Origin: Ascidia mentula
Taxonomy: Eukaryota; Chordata; Ascidiacea; Phlebobranchia; Ascidiidae
NCBI GenBank assembly: GCA_947561715.1
Contig: OX387203.1
Span: 10,850,001-10,914,000 of the forward strand
Direction: 5' to 3'
Length of the DNA: 64,000 nt
Shown here: one piece after another, positions 29,401 through 40,845 of the stretch
How the letters are laid out: each line of letters starts with the position of its first letter
Numbering within the stretch: the stretch's first letter is position 1
The notes under the pieces: model-generated
Database searches by the model: none
Told to the model about the DNA's origin: nothing
The model's input: the letters and a program-made list of their open reading frames with translations, nothing else
Made by a program: the position numbers and the translations under genes

Positions 29401-29800
29401 ACGTTGCTCCAATATTTCATGCAGTTAATAGCATTTACAGGAACAGATACCAAATTTAACTGGACTGAATGGATTGCTTTAAACCGCAGCTATTTCGAAA
29501 AGAGTAAACATTATTCTAAAAGCTTGAGAAAAACTGTGCATAGTTTCAATTGCCAACGGAACTCTACGAATGTTTATAAAGTCCCACAAGCATTTAACAA
29601 GTGAATGTTAATATGAAATTGAACTGTGTTAACTACTACATTAAAATAGACGACCGAAATGGAATTAATGCAACCAAACCATTTAACTAATTGCACGTCG
29701 CTGTTAGGCATTTGTCAAGGTAATTAGGAGGTACTTTTACACAAATACAATTCTAAATGATTTGATGCGAACCTGGAGTCGAAGAGGTTGGTCTTTCATA
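26478..29800. other. Gene-poor region between EVX and the receptor cluster
   Basis: About 3.3 kb. The first part must contain EVX regulatory DNA, but no site can be named. A frame at 29326-29604 follows a good acceptor (ATTTACAG at 29440) and has several N-glycosylation motifs, but no partner exon was found. 29085-29185 resembles DNA found in both palindrome arms upstream of the other receptors. The rest shows nothing beyond the tandem repeat listed separately. Confidence 0.4.
28461..28579. repeat. Two-copy tandem repeat, 61-bp unit
   Basis: Two nearly identical copies of a unit beginning AAGTTTCCACCTGTGTCACG start at 28461 and 28522, differing at about one position. Recent slippage or duplication. 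Confidence 0.8.
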
Positions 29801-31886
29801 ATGCTGAGATGTTTTGTTTTGTTGGCTTTCTTTGGTCAAGCTGTCACCGGCCAAAGATTGACAGAGGTTTTGGCAAAAGCGGCATACTTGCCAACAAAGT
29901 TTTCAGGTGAGTCATATGAAAAAAATCCGCGCTAACTTTTGTGTATTGTGGATTTTTCTACCATCGAGGTTTATACAATCAGTACCGTAATTATTAATAA
30001 AAATTTCAAGTTTAGATCTTGATCGTAAAGATGTTACAACCGTTTTACCTGTTTATACCAACTACACCAAGGGACAAAACAAGTTTAAATGATTTGTTAA
30101 TTACAGACCATGAATTGGGCATTTCATGCATTTCGCATCAAAACGAAACAATTCGAAATCGGACCGCCGAGTTAAAATGCTGCCAATTATATCACGAAAC
30201 ATTTTCGACTTACTGGTATCTTGGTGGAATGTACCTCACTGAATTTATGGAAACTATGAAGATTTGGAAATGTCCCCAACATGATTATGAATGTGCGAAT
30301 CGGTCTTTTAACTTTACGGATTTTACCAGTAAAGTTTACCAACGCAGCTGCAATTATTCAACATTTCAGCAAGAATGTTACAAAGTAAATAAGGTCTTGA
30401 ATTCCTTTGCTCCGATTAACACAACAAATAACAGCAAGACCAAAACCACAAATGAAAACAACGTACATCAGCTCAGTACAGCGTGTCAGCAAGTTCTGGC
30501 CTACGATCAAGGTCAGAAGTTTGGCGGGTTTCATGAGGTCGTGACGTACATGTTGCCATTTTGTGACGTTGCTTGGTGCGGAAAAGAAAGTAAAAATGGG
30601 ACTTCCGCAAGTCTTTCGATCTGGGAATGTATAAAAGACAGGTATTTACATTTATAGCAAAAATTTTTTCTTTCATGTCTTTATTCGACGTTTCGTATCT
30701 CAAAAATTTTTGTTCATTCCTAATGGACCTTTCGTTTTGACAAAACCATTTTGTTCAATATGGCCCAGAAATAGAATTATTGTTACCATGTCTACTACAG
30801 TTCTCCAGCCTGAAATGTCGGTAATCTAAACATCTTACAGTACATGATACTTCTTGCAGGTGCCAAGTGTCCATAATAACATGTATTGTGGTGTGTGGAG
30901 TGTTGGGATTGGGAACAACCGTGGTGAACATTTGCGTTTTAGCTGTTTTCTACTCCAATAAGACGTTACTGAACAGTCAGGGATTTTACAAACTTTCATT
31001 GGCAATTTCTGACCTTATTGTGGGTGTGGTTGTACTGCCATCGTGTGGTTACTTTCTTCACACAATCGCTACCCACCAATTCGAAATGAAGAGACTGGAA
31101 ATAAATGAGACAACGTATTTTCTGCCAAGTGGTCACTTTGGTGATATCAAATTTGGTGCATTTGGACAATTCGCTGGATTTGCGACTTCCCTCTCTTTAT
31201 GCGTGTCTATAAATAGCCTCATGCTGGCAGCTATTGATCGACTGGATCTAGTGCGCGCTCCGCTGAAATATAACGCAGAGGTAGCACGACAGAAGTCATG
31301 GAAATTCGTTTTGTTCCTGTGGATGTTAGCAATTGTATTTTCGTTACTTCCTTTGTTCGTCAATACTTTGCGTTTCAGTATGATTTCATCTGTTTTAATC
31401 GCCTCAAGTGGCCCACACGCACTTTATCTTTACCTCATTACATTGCTTATTCCATTCTTGGCCACGTGGGGTGTTACCGTGGCAACCTGTTGCTATACTT
31501 TTTCTCATGCAATTGACCGAAACGCTAACGAGTTTAGCATGGAAATCAAACTCACCAAAACCCTCATAATAATGGTAATCGTGTTTACTCTTAACTTGTT
31601 GCCCACAATTTTAGCTGTAATTGGTTCCATTTTTCTGCGTGGCATTTATTACTTTCAACCGGGCAATCTGGATCGACCTTTGGCTGCAGCTTACGTGTCC
31701 TACGAATTCATTGCTATCCTTCTGTTAGTTTCAAACAGCTCGTGGAACTTTTTTGTTTACAACGCTCGAAACGAAAGTTTTCGGACGAGTTCACGTTCGT
31801 TGGTGATGACAGTTTTTGATGTTCGTGGAATGGTATCAAAAGTTCGAAATACAACCACTACGGCTACTACCAGTGTAGTGACGTAA
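29801..31886 (+). CDS. Class A GPCR with cysteine-rich ectodomain, copy 1
   Basis: Three exons close to 555 aa: 29801-29906 (signal peptide MLRCFVLLAFFGQAVTG), 30107-30641 (ectodomain) and 30860-31886 (7TM). The ectodomain of about 180 residues has 12 cysteines up to the membrane, including LKCCQLYHETFSTYW, WKCPQHDYECAN and LPFCDVAWCGK, and about eight N-glycosylation sequons. The 7TM exon shows LAISDLIVGVVVLPS (TM2), DRL in place of DRY at the end of TM3 (MLAAIDRLDLVRAPLKY), a short third inner loop, TM6 FTLNLLP without CWxP, and NSSWNFFVY in place of NPxxY in TM7. The rhodopsin-like class is clear; the ligand and the ectodomain family are not recognised. Paralogous to copies 2 and 3, with identical exon 1 and 2 lengths but shorter introns. 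Confidence 0.88.
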
Positions 31887-33054
31887 TCTTTTAAAACACA
31901 GTGCTTGTTTGCCATTAATGTCTGCTCATGCTGCACACGATTTATTTTGGTACTTGTACAGCACTCATATTTCCTTGAAAAGTTATTAATTTTTTTTTAT
32001 TTAATGAAAGTGTTTCTTTTTATGCTGGTAGACAAATATCAAAGGATGACATAATTCCGTCGGCCGTAACATTGCGTTACTTGTTTTTATGCTTTGCGAC
32101 AATATGCTTTAAATATATTTTTTTATCAGATAGTCATGCTGAAATAAAATATAACTTTTAAGTTACATTATTTTGAATTAATTGGGAAATATGCGCTGTA
32201 ATAAATGAAACTTTGCTGGTATCTGCATGGGTTAACAAATTTTTACAGAATAGCATTAAATTGCCATTGTAGGGAAGGTTAAATAAATAGTGGTGTTTTT
32301 TTTATATATAGTGGTGGGGATTTGTGTGGAATAAGTAATTCGAAAGGCTTAAATTTTTTTTAAATAAAACACTTTTTGATCACTCGGCCCTTTTTTATCG
32401 AATAAATAAGTTAGGCAGGAAATACTTCTAGAATTGCATTTATATACCATGTTTTGTGTTTAGGTAACAAACGAAACTAATGCAAACACTATTTATCGGA
32501 CGATTGTAATCCGCAACATGTTTGTCATTGCAACAAAAGATTTTCTTATTCGGACCAGTGCGGATGGTCCCACAGGTTGAAAAGCACAGTAATAGTTGCT
32601 GAATTATTGTTGAAGACTAGACACGCTAATTGACTGTTACGTCATATACGACAATTAATAGCGGCGGTTAAATGGACAGCCTGGTAATAGCTATACCTTT
32701 TAATGTTGTAAAGAAGAACTACTTCCACTACTGGTACTTAAGAAGTTGAATGCATGCACGCGCCCTATTAAACAGTTCCTTGTAATAAAACACCATCACA
32801 TCCTACCGAAACTGTATTGGATTAGGCTTTTCAACTCTACACAACGTTCATCTGTAGTGGTTTCCAACCTATGGTATACGCCAAACACAAGTGGTATGCG
32901 AAGGACATACAGGCGATACGCTAAAAAAATTACAAAAAAAAAAAAAAAGTACCACAAAATGTCTGCAGGATAAATTTCAAAACTTATATCACAGTAACTT
33001 GCCTGACCCAAAATTTTAACCATATGTTTATCGTAATTTTACTGCACAATGATT
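31887..33054. other. Spacer between receptor copies 1 and 2
   Basis: No gene. AT-rich, with a 14-base A run near 32934 and a fragment GTAGTGGTTTCCAACCTATG at 32856 that resembles the ends of hAT-type elements. No complete element was delimited. Confidence 0.45.
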
Positions 33055-36000
33055 TAGATATATTTCCGTCTTTTTGTTTACTTGACGTTTTGGTGGTTCC
33101 TAGTCAACACAAATAATCTTCCATTGTTACGCAGATAAAAATTTAGGAAACTCATTCTGTAGAGCATACTAACTATCAAAAAGTCTTACATGTAAACACT
33201 GACATTCGTTAAACAATATTTGTAAAATATTATTAAAAACTCATAGATTTAAATATGGAATTATCAAAAATAGTTCTCATTAGTTACATAAAAGGACATA
33301 CGGGGAGTACAATTACTACCTATAATTACAAAAGCATGCAATTGAAGCAAACACGAGTAACAAGATAACAATGAACACATACGTTACACAAAAAATGTTG
33401 AAGAGAAAAGTTTTGTGTTATTGCAGTGTTCTTGCATTTTGAACTTTTGACACCATTCCACGAATATCAAACATTTTCTTCACCAACGAACGTGTTGCGG
33501 TACGAAAGCTTTCGTTTCGAGCGTTGTAAACGAAAAAGTTCCATGAGCTGTTTGAAACTAACAGAAGAATTGCTATGAACTCAAAAGACACGTAAGCTGC
33601 TGCTAAACGTCGGTCCAGGTTGGCCGGCTGGGTGTAGTAGATCCCACGTAAGGAAATGGAACCGATTACAGCTAAAATTGTGGGCAGCAAGTTAAGAGTA
33701 AACACGATTACCATTATTATGAGGGTTTTGGTGAGTTTGATTTCCATGCTAAACTCGTTAGCGTTTCGGTCAATTGCATGAGAAAAAGTATAGCAGCAGG
33801 TTGCCACGGTAACACCCCACGTGACCAAGAATGGAACAAGGAATGTAATAAGATAAAGATAAAGTGCGTGTGGGCCACTGGAGGCCACCAAAACAGATGA
33901 AATCATACTGAAACGCAAAGCACTGACGAAAAATGGAAGTATGGAAAATACAACTGACAATAACCACAGAACTAGGACAAATTTCCACGACTTTTGCCGT
34001 GCTACCTCTGCGTTATACTTCAGTGGAGCGCGCACTAGATCCAGTCGATCAATAGCTGCCAGCATTAAGCTATTTATAGACACGCATAAAGAAAGGGAAG
34101 TCGCAAATCCAGCGAAATCTCTAAATGCACCAAACTCGATATCACCAAAGTGACCACCTGGCAGGAAATACGTTGTCTCATTTATTTCCAGTCTTTTCAT
34201 TTCGAATTGGTGAATAGCGATTGTGTGAAGAAAGTAACCACAAGATGGCAGTACAACCACACCCACAATGAGGTCAGAAATTGCCAGTGAAAGTTTGTAA
34301 AATCCCTGGCTGTTTAGTAACGTCTTATTGGAGTAGAAAACAGCTAATACGCAAATGTTCACCACGGTTGTTCCAAATCCCAACACTCCGCACACCACAA
34401 TACATGTTATTATGGACACTTGGCACCTGCAAGAAGTAGATAAGTTGTTGGTTTTGATTAGCGGTATGTCCAATTTTATAACATTAAAATTTGCCTCGAG
34501 CAAAAACTTGTTCATATTTACACTGCGCATCGGTAGCGGGGCATTGGTTTATAAACTACAGAAACCACTAAATGGACACGATAACAATTATCAGCAGTGC
34601 GTGATTACACTTCTGGGATAAAATGTTGGTTGGTAAATGTTCTTGATTTGAATGAAAGCTGAGTTTTTAATGCAAACATTCTTACAAAATCAGTGTGAGA
34701 ATAGCCATGTAATGAATATACGCACCTGTGTTTAAAGCAATCCCAGTGCGATAACATAGTCAAAGTCCCATTTTCTATACCTTTTCCACACCATGTTACG
34801 TCACAAAAAGGCAATATAAATGACACAACTTCGTGGAATTCGCCAAACTTCTGACCTTGATCGTAAGCCAGAACTTGTTGACACGCTGTACTGAGCATAT
34901 GTATGTTGTTTTCATTCGTGGTTTTGGTCTTGGTGTTATTTGTTGTGTTAATCGGTGCAAAGGAATCAAAGATCTTATTTACTTTGTAACATTCTTGCTG
35001 AAATGTTGAATAATTGCAGCTGCGTTGGTAAACTTTACTGGTAAAATCCGTAAAGTTAAAAGACCAATTCGCACATTCATATTCATGTTGTGGACATTTC
35101 CAAATCTTCATAGTTTCCATAAATTCAGTGAGGTACATTCCACCAAGAGACCAGTAAGTCGAAAATGTTTCGTGATATAATTGGCAGCATTTTAACTTGG
35201 CGGTCCGATTTCGAATTGTTTCGTTTTGATGCGAAATGCATGAAATGCCCAATTCATGGTCTGTAAATAATCAAAGAAAAGTTTCACCACTTAAAAATTT
35301 ACCCCATTATGTGGCTAACCAAAACTACAGAAATAAAATAGCAAAACTTAACAATCAAATTTTAAGAAACTGATCTACGTTTTTTACAGCAATATCTAAA
35401 CATAGCTCAAAACTTGTAAGTAAATAGTATTAGCTGTTCAATTTCGACAACAAATTCATGTGGTCTTCTGAGTATATGTGCTGAACAAGGTAAAATATAT
35501 GTCGGGCAAATAACAGTTGTATTTGACTTACCGGAAAATTTTGTTGGCAGGTATGACGCCCTCGCTAAAACCTCCACCAAGCTTTTAGTGCTGACAGTTT
35601 GACCAAAGAAAACCAACAAAACTAAACATCTCAGCATTATGAAAGAGATGTACGAAGACCTACAGGCTTGTAGAAAGTTTTTGTGGTTTGTATATACGTG
35701 TGGCAAAAGGTCGGTTTTATAATACATGTGGATTCCCAGTTAGCTGTATATAGGCTATAGTTACCAGCAATAATTTGCAATCAAAACAAAAAGTTGAAAA
35801 ATTGGTTTGATCACGTTTGATGATTTCTGCTTTATTCTTGGCCTTTTCTCACAAAAACTGTATCCTGCCCCAACGTTGAGACTAAGTCCCCATTTTTTTT
35901 ATTACTAGGCTATTAACAAAAACTTCTTTTACACGAAATCGCTGTGATTCAAGTGCTGCAAACCCCGGTCTGGATACGGTTAATCTGCGGATCTTCGCTT

Positions 36001-36470
36001 ATCTCGAATGGAAATAAAAAAGGGCCCAGCTTACATACCCAAATTAAATTGATCTGCGCTATTGCATCACCTATTTTAGATTTAGCCAATTTTTATAGTT
36101 TTCAATGCATGCAATCGTGATTTACTGGACTGACTAACTGCGATTATTGCTGTCCATTTGACGTCACAGTCGTTTTTGACGTCACAGTTTGTTTTGTTTT
36201 TCTCTTTTCAGCCAAGTTATTTGTAACCTTCCACAACTAAAAAAGGCAATATGTTGACTAATCTGGAGAAATTTAACGCTTTTTTACTTGATAATGATAA
36301 CTTATATTTAAATTTTCAAACGACGTATGTCAGTGATACATTGTCACATATGTACGTTTCAATCGGAAAGTAATGAATCATGCAAGATATATGATGAATT
36401 ATAATGTCGATCAACATGCCACAACTGAATATAGCACATGGGCCATATCAGATTTTTTTCGCGGGCCGCA
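33055..36470. repeat. Left arm of imperfect palindrome containing receptor copy 2
   Basis: About 3.4 kb that is, with small indels, the reverse complement of 37034-40845. Matched landmarks run from AAACAAAAAGACGGAAATA (minus at about 33080, plus at about 40820), through the whole receptor gene and both its introns, to a non-coding block around 36326-36460 whose reverse complement lies at 37050-37180. The arm ends about 560 bp before the other arm begins. Confidence 0.85.
33418..35637 (-). CDS. Class A GPCR with cysteine-rich ectodomain, copy 2
   Basis: Three exons close to 549 aa: 35637-35532 (signal peptide MLRCLVLLVFFGQTVS), 35260-34726 (ectodomain, 535 bp exactly as in the other copies) and 34426-33418 (7TM). 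Ectodomain cysteines, sequons and 7TM motifs (DRL, short inner loop 3, NSSWNFFVY) are as in copy 1. It is nearest to copy 3: intron 2 is 299 bp in both and alignable throughout. The C-terminal tail is short (FDIRGMVSKVQNARTLQ). In the unspliced DNA the ectodomain frame runs about 38 codons into intron 2 before a stop, and the 7TM frame is open upstream to MRSVNMNKFLLE, so shorter isoforms are conceivable. Ligand unknown. Confidence 0.88.
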
Positions 36471-37033
36471 TTGATTCCGCTTCTGTGAACCCACCTCACA
36501 TTTTTCACATGTTTTGTAATGGAAGAGATTTGTTTTTACCAAACGAACAGCAACTCATCAACGTAAATACTGTCGAGAATTCGAGTATTTTGTGTTAGGA
36601 AAATAGCTTTCTATTTCGGAGGATTCAAATAAAATACATTCAGCACATGGACAATTTCCCAAAACTGCTTTAAATTGTTGATAATACGTTAAGTTATTAA
36701 ATTAGATCCGAATACTTGGGAGTCGCTCCGAAACTTAACGTAACACGCGATTGTTTGATCTGATCTCATATTGTTTATATGTGACTGTTGGTTTCAAACA
36801 AGTTTTTGTTTAGGTTGTTATACGTAAAACCATGGTGTACAGAACATACGGTGATGACTATAATAACATAAATTGGAAATAGTTAAACTTAATCAAGTCA
36901 CAATTCCTGCTTGCATGTAATGAAGTTGCAACCTTGTGGCTAATCATGCCTGTACCAGGTCATTTCATTTTAATGTTGTGGCATTTGTGTTAAAGTCAGG
37001 TGTTAGTAAATTAATTCAACTTTACAACTACCC
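36471..37033. other. Spacer at the centre of the palindrome
   Basis: About 560 bp of unique AT-rich DNA between the two arms. It lies between the divergent start codons of copies 2 and 3. No open frame of note and no recognised element. Confidence 0.5.
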
Positions 37034-38359
37034 GATGCGGCACGCAAAAAAAAAATCTGGTATGGCCCATGTGTTATATTCAGTTGTGGCATGTTGATCG
37101 ACCATATAATTCATCATACATCTTTGATGATTCATTACTTTCCGATTGAAACGTACATATGTGACAATGTATCACTGACATGTGTTAACATTACGTTGTT
37201 CGAATATTTGCATATAAGTTATTAATATCAAGTAAAAAATAAGTTCAAATTATAACATTATATTTATATATTCCATAGTTTATTTTTTTTTAATTCCATA
37301 GTAGTGTACACAGTAACCTTGATTTAGTCTGCATCAAATTTCAACAAATTTTACCTGATTTGGAGACATATTGCCTTTTTTAGCTATAGTAGGATATATA
37401 TATATATAATAATCATCCTTACTGCATAGGTGAATGGTGATAAATATATTAAGTGCAACAAAATTTAACCACAGAGGCAAGAGGCAAAAAGTACTGCAAC
37501 ATGTGTTTCCTACCATGTTTTCGTATAAGCCCCAGTGCATTGAGAAATAAATAATACAAACTGTCACGTCAAACGGACAGCAATAATCGCGGCTAGTCAG
37601 TTGAGTGAATCAAGTGATGATATCACTGTTAAGGAGATGCAGTTTCCAACAGTAAGCAGTCATTATGAATGAATCAGTAATTGCAACGTGGTGTAGTGTA
37701 CAAATACCAAATCTGTATTAGGTGATATAATAAAGCTTTTTATTCGGGTTTGGAAGCTTGACCTTATCCGAAGCTTTTTTTTGATACGAATTATCCCAGA
37801 TAAGCGAAAGATCCAGATTAACCGAATTTAGATTACCCGACTATGCACTTGAATCACAGCGATTTCGTATAAAAGAAGATTTCGGTAATAGCCTATATGA
37901 AACAAAGGGGCCTGCGTTTACAGGATACAGTTTATATGAGAAAAGGTTAAACCAAGCAAATATATGTAACCAGCTTCAACAATTTCTTGTTAAGCATACA
38001 AAATTTAAGTTATGAAATTCCGTAAGGCATTTATAATTGGTATCACATAGTTGATAAATGTGGGGTGTGTGAAACATTTACAGGAAAAAGTTGGACTCGA
38101 TTCCAAATAACCTGACTATATTCACTTGCCTGAAGGGTGGTTAAATGCTATGCAATGAAATTAATGCTAACTTCTTGTCTACGTATAATTGATTCACAAG
38201 TGCATAAAAGCACCAATTTTTCAATTCAGATTGTTGATTAGAAATTATTGTTGGTAACTCTATGAGTCCACGTGTTATGAAGCCGAGCTTTTACCACGCG
38301 TTTATACAAACCACAAAAACTTTACACGAATCTGTATGTTTGCGTACATCTCTTTCATA

Positions 38360-40570
38360 ATGCTGAGATGTTTAGTTTTGTTGATTTTCTTTGGTCAAAC
38401 TGTCAGCACTAAAAGCTTGATGGAGGTTTTAGCGAGGGCGTCATACCTGCCAACAAAATTTTCCGGTAAGTCAAATACAGCTATTATTTGTCCGACATAG
38501 GCTATATTTTACCTTGTTCAGCACATATACTCAGAAGATTAAATGAATTTGTTGTCGAAGTTGAACCACTAGTACTATTTACTTACAATTTTGAGCTATG
38601 TTTAGATACTGCTGTAAAAAACGTAGATCAGTTTCTGAAAATTTGATTGTTAAGTTTGCTATTTTAATTGTGTAGTTTTTGTTAGCCACATAGTGGGGTA
38701 AATTTTTAAGTGGTGAAACAATTCTTTGATTGTTTACAGACCATGAATTGGGCATTTCATGCATTTCGCATCAAAACGAAACAATTCGAAATCGGACCAC
38801 CGAGTTAAAATGCTGCCAATTATATCACGAAACATTTTCGACATATTGGTCTGTTGGTGGAATGTACCTCACTGAATTTATGGAAACTATGAAGATCTGG
38901 AAATGTCCCCAACATGAATATGAATGTGCGAATCGGTCTTTTAACTTTACGGATTTTACCAGTAAAGTTTACCAACGCAGCTGCAATTATTCAACATTTC
39001 AGCAAGAATGTTACAAAGTAAATAAGATCTTTGATTTCTCTGCACCGATTAACACAACAACCAATATCTCGACCGAAATTGCAAATGAAAACAACATACA
39101 TATGCTCAGTACAGCGTGTCAACAAGTTCTGGCTTACGATCAAGGTCAGAAGTTCGGCGAATTCCACGAAGTTGTGTCAACTATGTTGCCTTTTTGTGAC
39201 GTAACATGGTGTGGAAAAGGTATAGAAAATGGGACTTTGACTAAGCTATCGAACTGGGAATGTACTAAACACAGGTGTGTATATTCATTACATGGCTATT
39301 CTCGCACTGATTTTGTAAGAAGGTTTGTATTAAAACTCAGCTTTCTTTCAATTCAAAAACATTTGCCAACCAATTTTTTTATCCCAGAAGTGTAATCACG
39401 CACTGCTGATAACTGTTATCGCGTCCTTTTAGTGGTTTCTGTGGTTAATAAACCAATGCGCCGCCACCGATGCGCAGTGTAAATATGAACAAGTTTTTGC
39501 TCGAGACAAATTTTAATCTTATAAAATTGGACATACCGCTAATCAAAACCAACAACTTATCTACTTCTTGCAGGTGCCAAGTGTCCATAATAACATGTAT
39601 TGTGGTGTGCGGAGTGTTGGGATTGGGAACAACCGTGGTGAACATTTGCGTTTTAGCTGTTTTCTACTTCAATAAGACGTTCCTGAACAGCCAGGGATTT
39701 TACAAACTTGCATTGGCAATTTCTGACCTCATTGTTGGTGTGGTTGTACTGCCATCTTGTGGTTACTTTCTACACACAATCGCTACCCACCAATTCGAAA
39801 TGAAGAGACTGGAAATAAATGAGACAACGTATTTTCTGCCAGATGGTCAGTTTAAAGATATCGAATTTGGTGCATTTGGACATTTCGCTGGATTTGCGAC
39901 TTCCCTCTCTTTATGCGTGTCTATAAATAGCTTAATGCTGGCAGCTATTGATCGACTGGATCTAGTGCGCGCTCCACTGAAATATAACGCAGAGGTAGCA
40001 CGGCAAAAATCGTGGAAATTTCTCCTAGTTCTGTGGTTATTGTCAGTTGTATTTTCCATACTTCCATTTTTCGTCAGTACTTTGCGTTTCAGTATGATTT
40101 CATCTGTTTTGGTGGCCTCAAGTGGCTCACACGCACTTTATCTTTATCTTATTACATTCCTTGTTCCATTCTTGGCCACGTGGGGTGTTACCGTGGCAAC
40201 CTGCTGCTATACTTTTTCTCATGCAATTGACCGGAACGCTAACGAGTTTAGCATGGAAATCAAACTCACCAAAACCCTCATAATAATGGTAATCGTGTTT
40301 ACTCTGAGCTTGTTGCCCACAATTTTGGCTGTAATCGGCTCCATTTCCTTACGTGGGATCTACTACTCCCTGCCGGCCAACCTGGACCGACGTTTAGCAG
40401 CAGCTTACTTGTCTTTCGAGTTCATAGCAATTCTTCTGTTAGTTTCAAACAGCTCGTGGAACTTTTTCGTTTACAACGCTCGAAACGAAAGCTTTCGTAC
40501 CGCAACACGTTCGTTGGCGAAGAAAATGTTTGATATTCGTGGAATGGTGTCAAAAGTTACAAAGACATGA
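38360..40570 (+). CDS. Class A GPCR with cysteine-rich ectodomain, copy 3
   Basis: Three exons close to 545 aa: 38360-38465 (signal peptide MLRCLVLLIFFGQTVS), 38740-39274 (ectodomain) and 39574-40570 (7TM). The ectodomain keeps all 12 cysteines and the pattern of sequons; differences from copy 2 cluster in the Asn/Thr-rich linker between cysteines 7 and 8. The 7TM exon has LAISDLIVGVVVLPS, AAIDRLDLVRAPLKY, TWGVTVATCCYTFSHAIDR and NSSWNFFVYNARNESFR. Intron 2 is 299 bp as in copy 2. The tail ends MVSKVTKT. An AATAAA at 40720 may be its poly(A) signal. Divergently arranged from copy 2 around the palindrome spacer. Confidence 0.88.
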
Positions 40571-40719
40571 ACACTGTAACACAAAACTCTTTCACTTCGC
40601 TTCAACATTTTTGTGTAAAGTTTATAACTGTGTTTATTGACGTTATCCTTGACACTCGTACCTGCTTCAACTGCATGCACTTTTTTCCTTTAATTTTACT
40701 TCCGTATGTACTTTCATGT

Positions 40720-40725
40720 AATAAA
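40720..40725 (+). terminator. Candidate poly(A) signal of receptor copy 3
   Basis: AATAAA 150 bp past the stop codon; also inside the homologous 3' flank of the palindrome. Confidence 0.45.
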
Positions 40726-40845
40726 TATAAACTATTTTTGATAACTCCGTGTTTAAATCCATATGAGTTTTTGATAACACTGTAGAAATGTTGCAGTGTT
40801 TCCATGTCAGACATTACATTAAACAAAAAGACGGAAATATGAGTG

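Larger units (their letters stand above)
37034..40845. repeat. Right arm of imperfect palindrome containing receptor copy 3
   Basis: Inverted counterpart of 33055-36470. Homology covers the block 37050-37180, the 5' flank, the whole gene with introns, and about 270 bp of 3' flank. Small indels and substitutions are scattered in non-coding parts, so the duplication is recent but not brand new. Confidence 0.85.

Noticed and set aside
33770-33988. Secondary frames repeated in all three receptor 7TM exons, both strands
   Set aside because: They recur only because the parent exon is duplicated; the 7TM frame explains the conservation.
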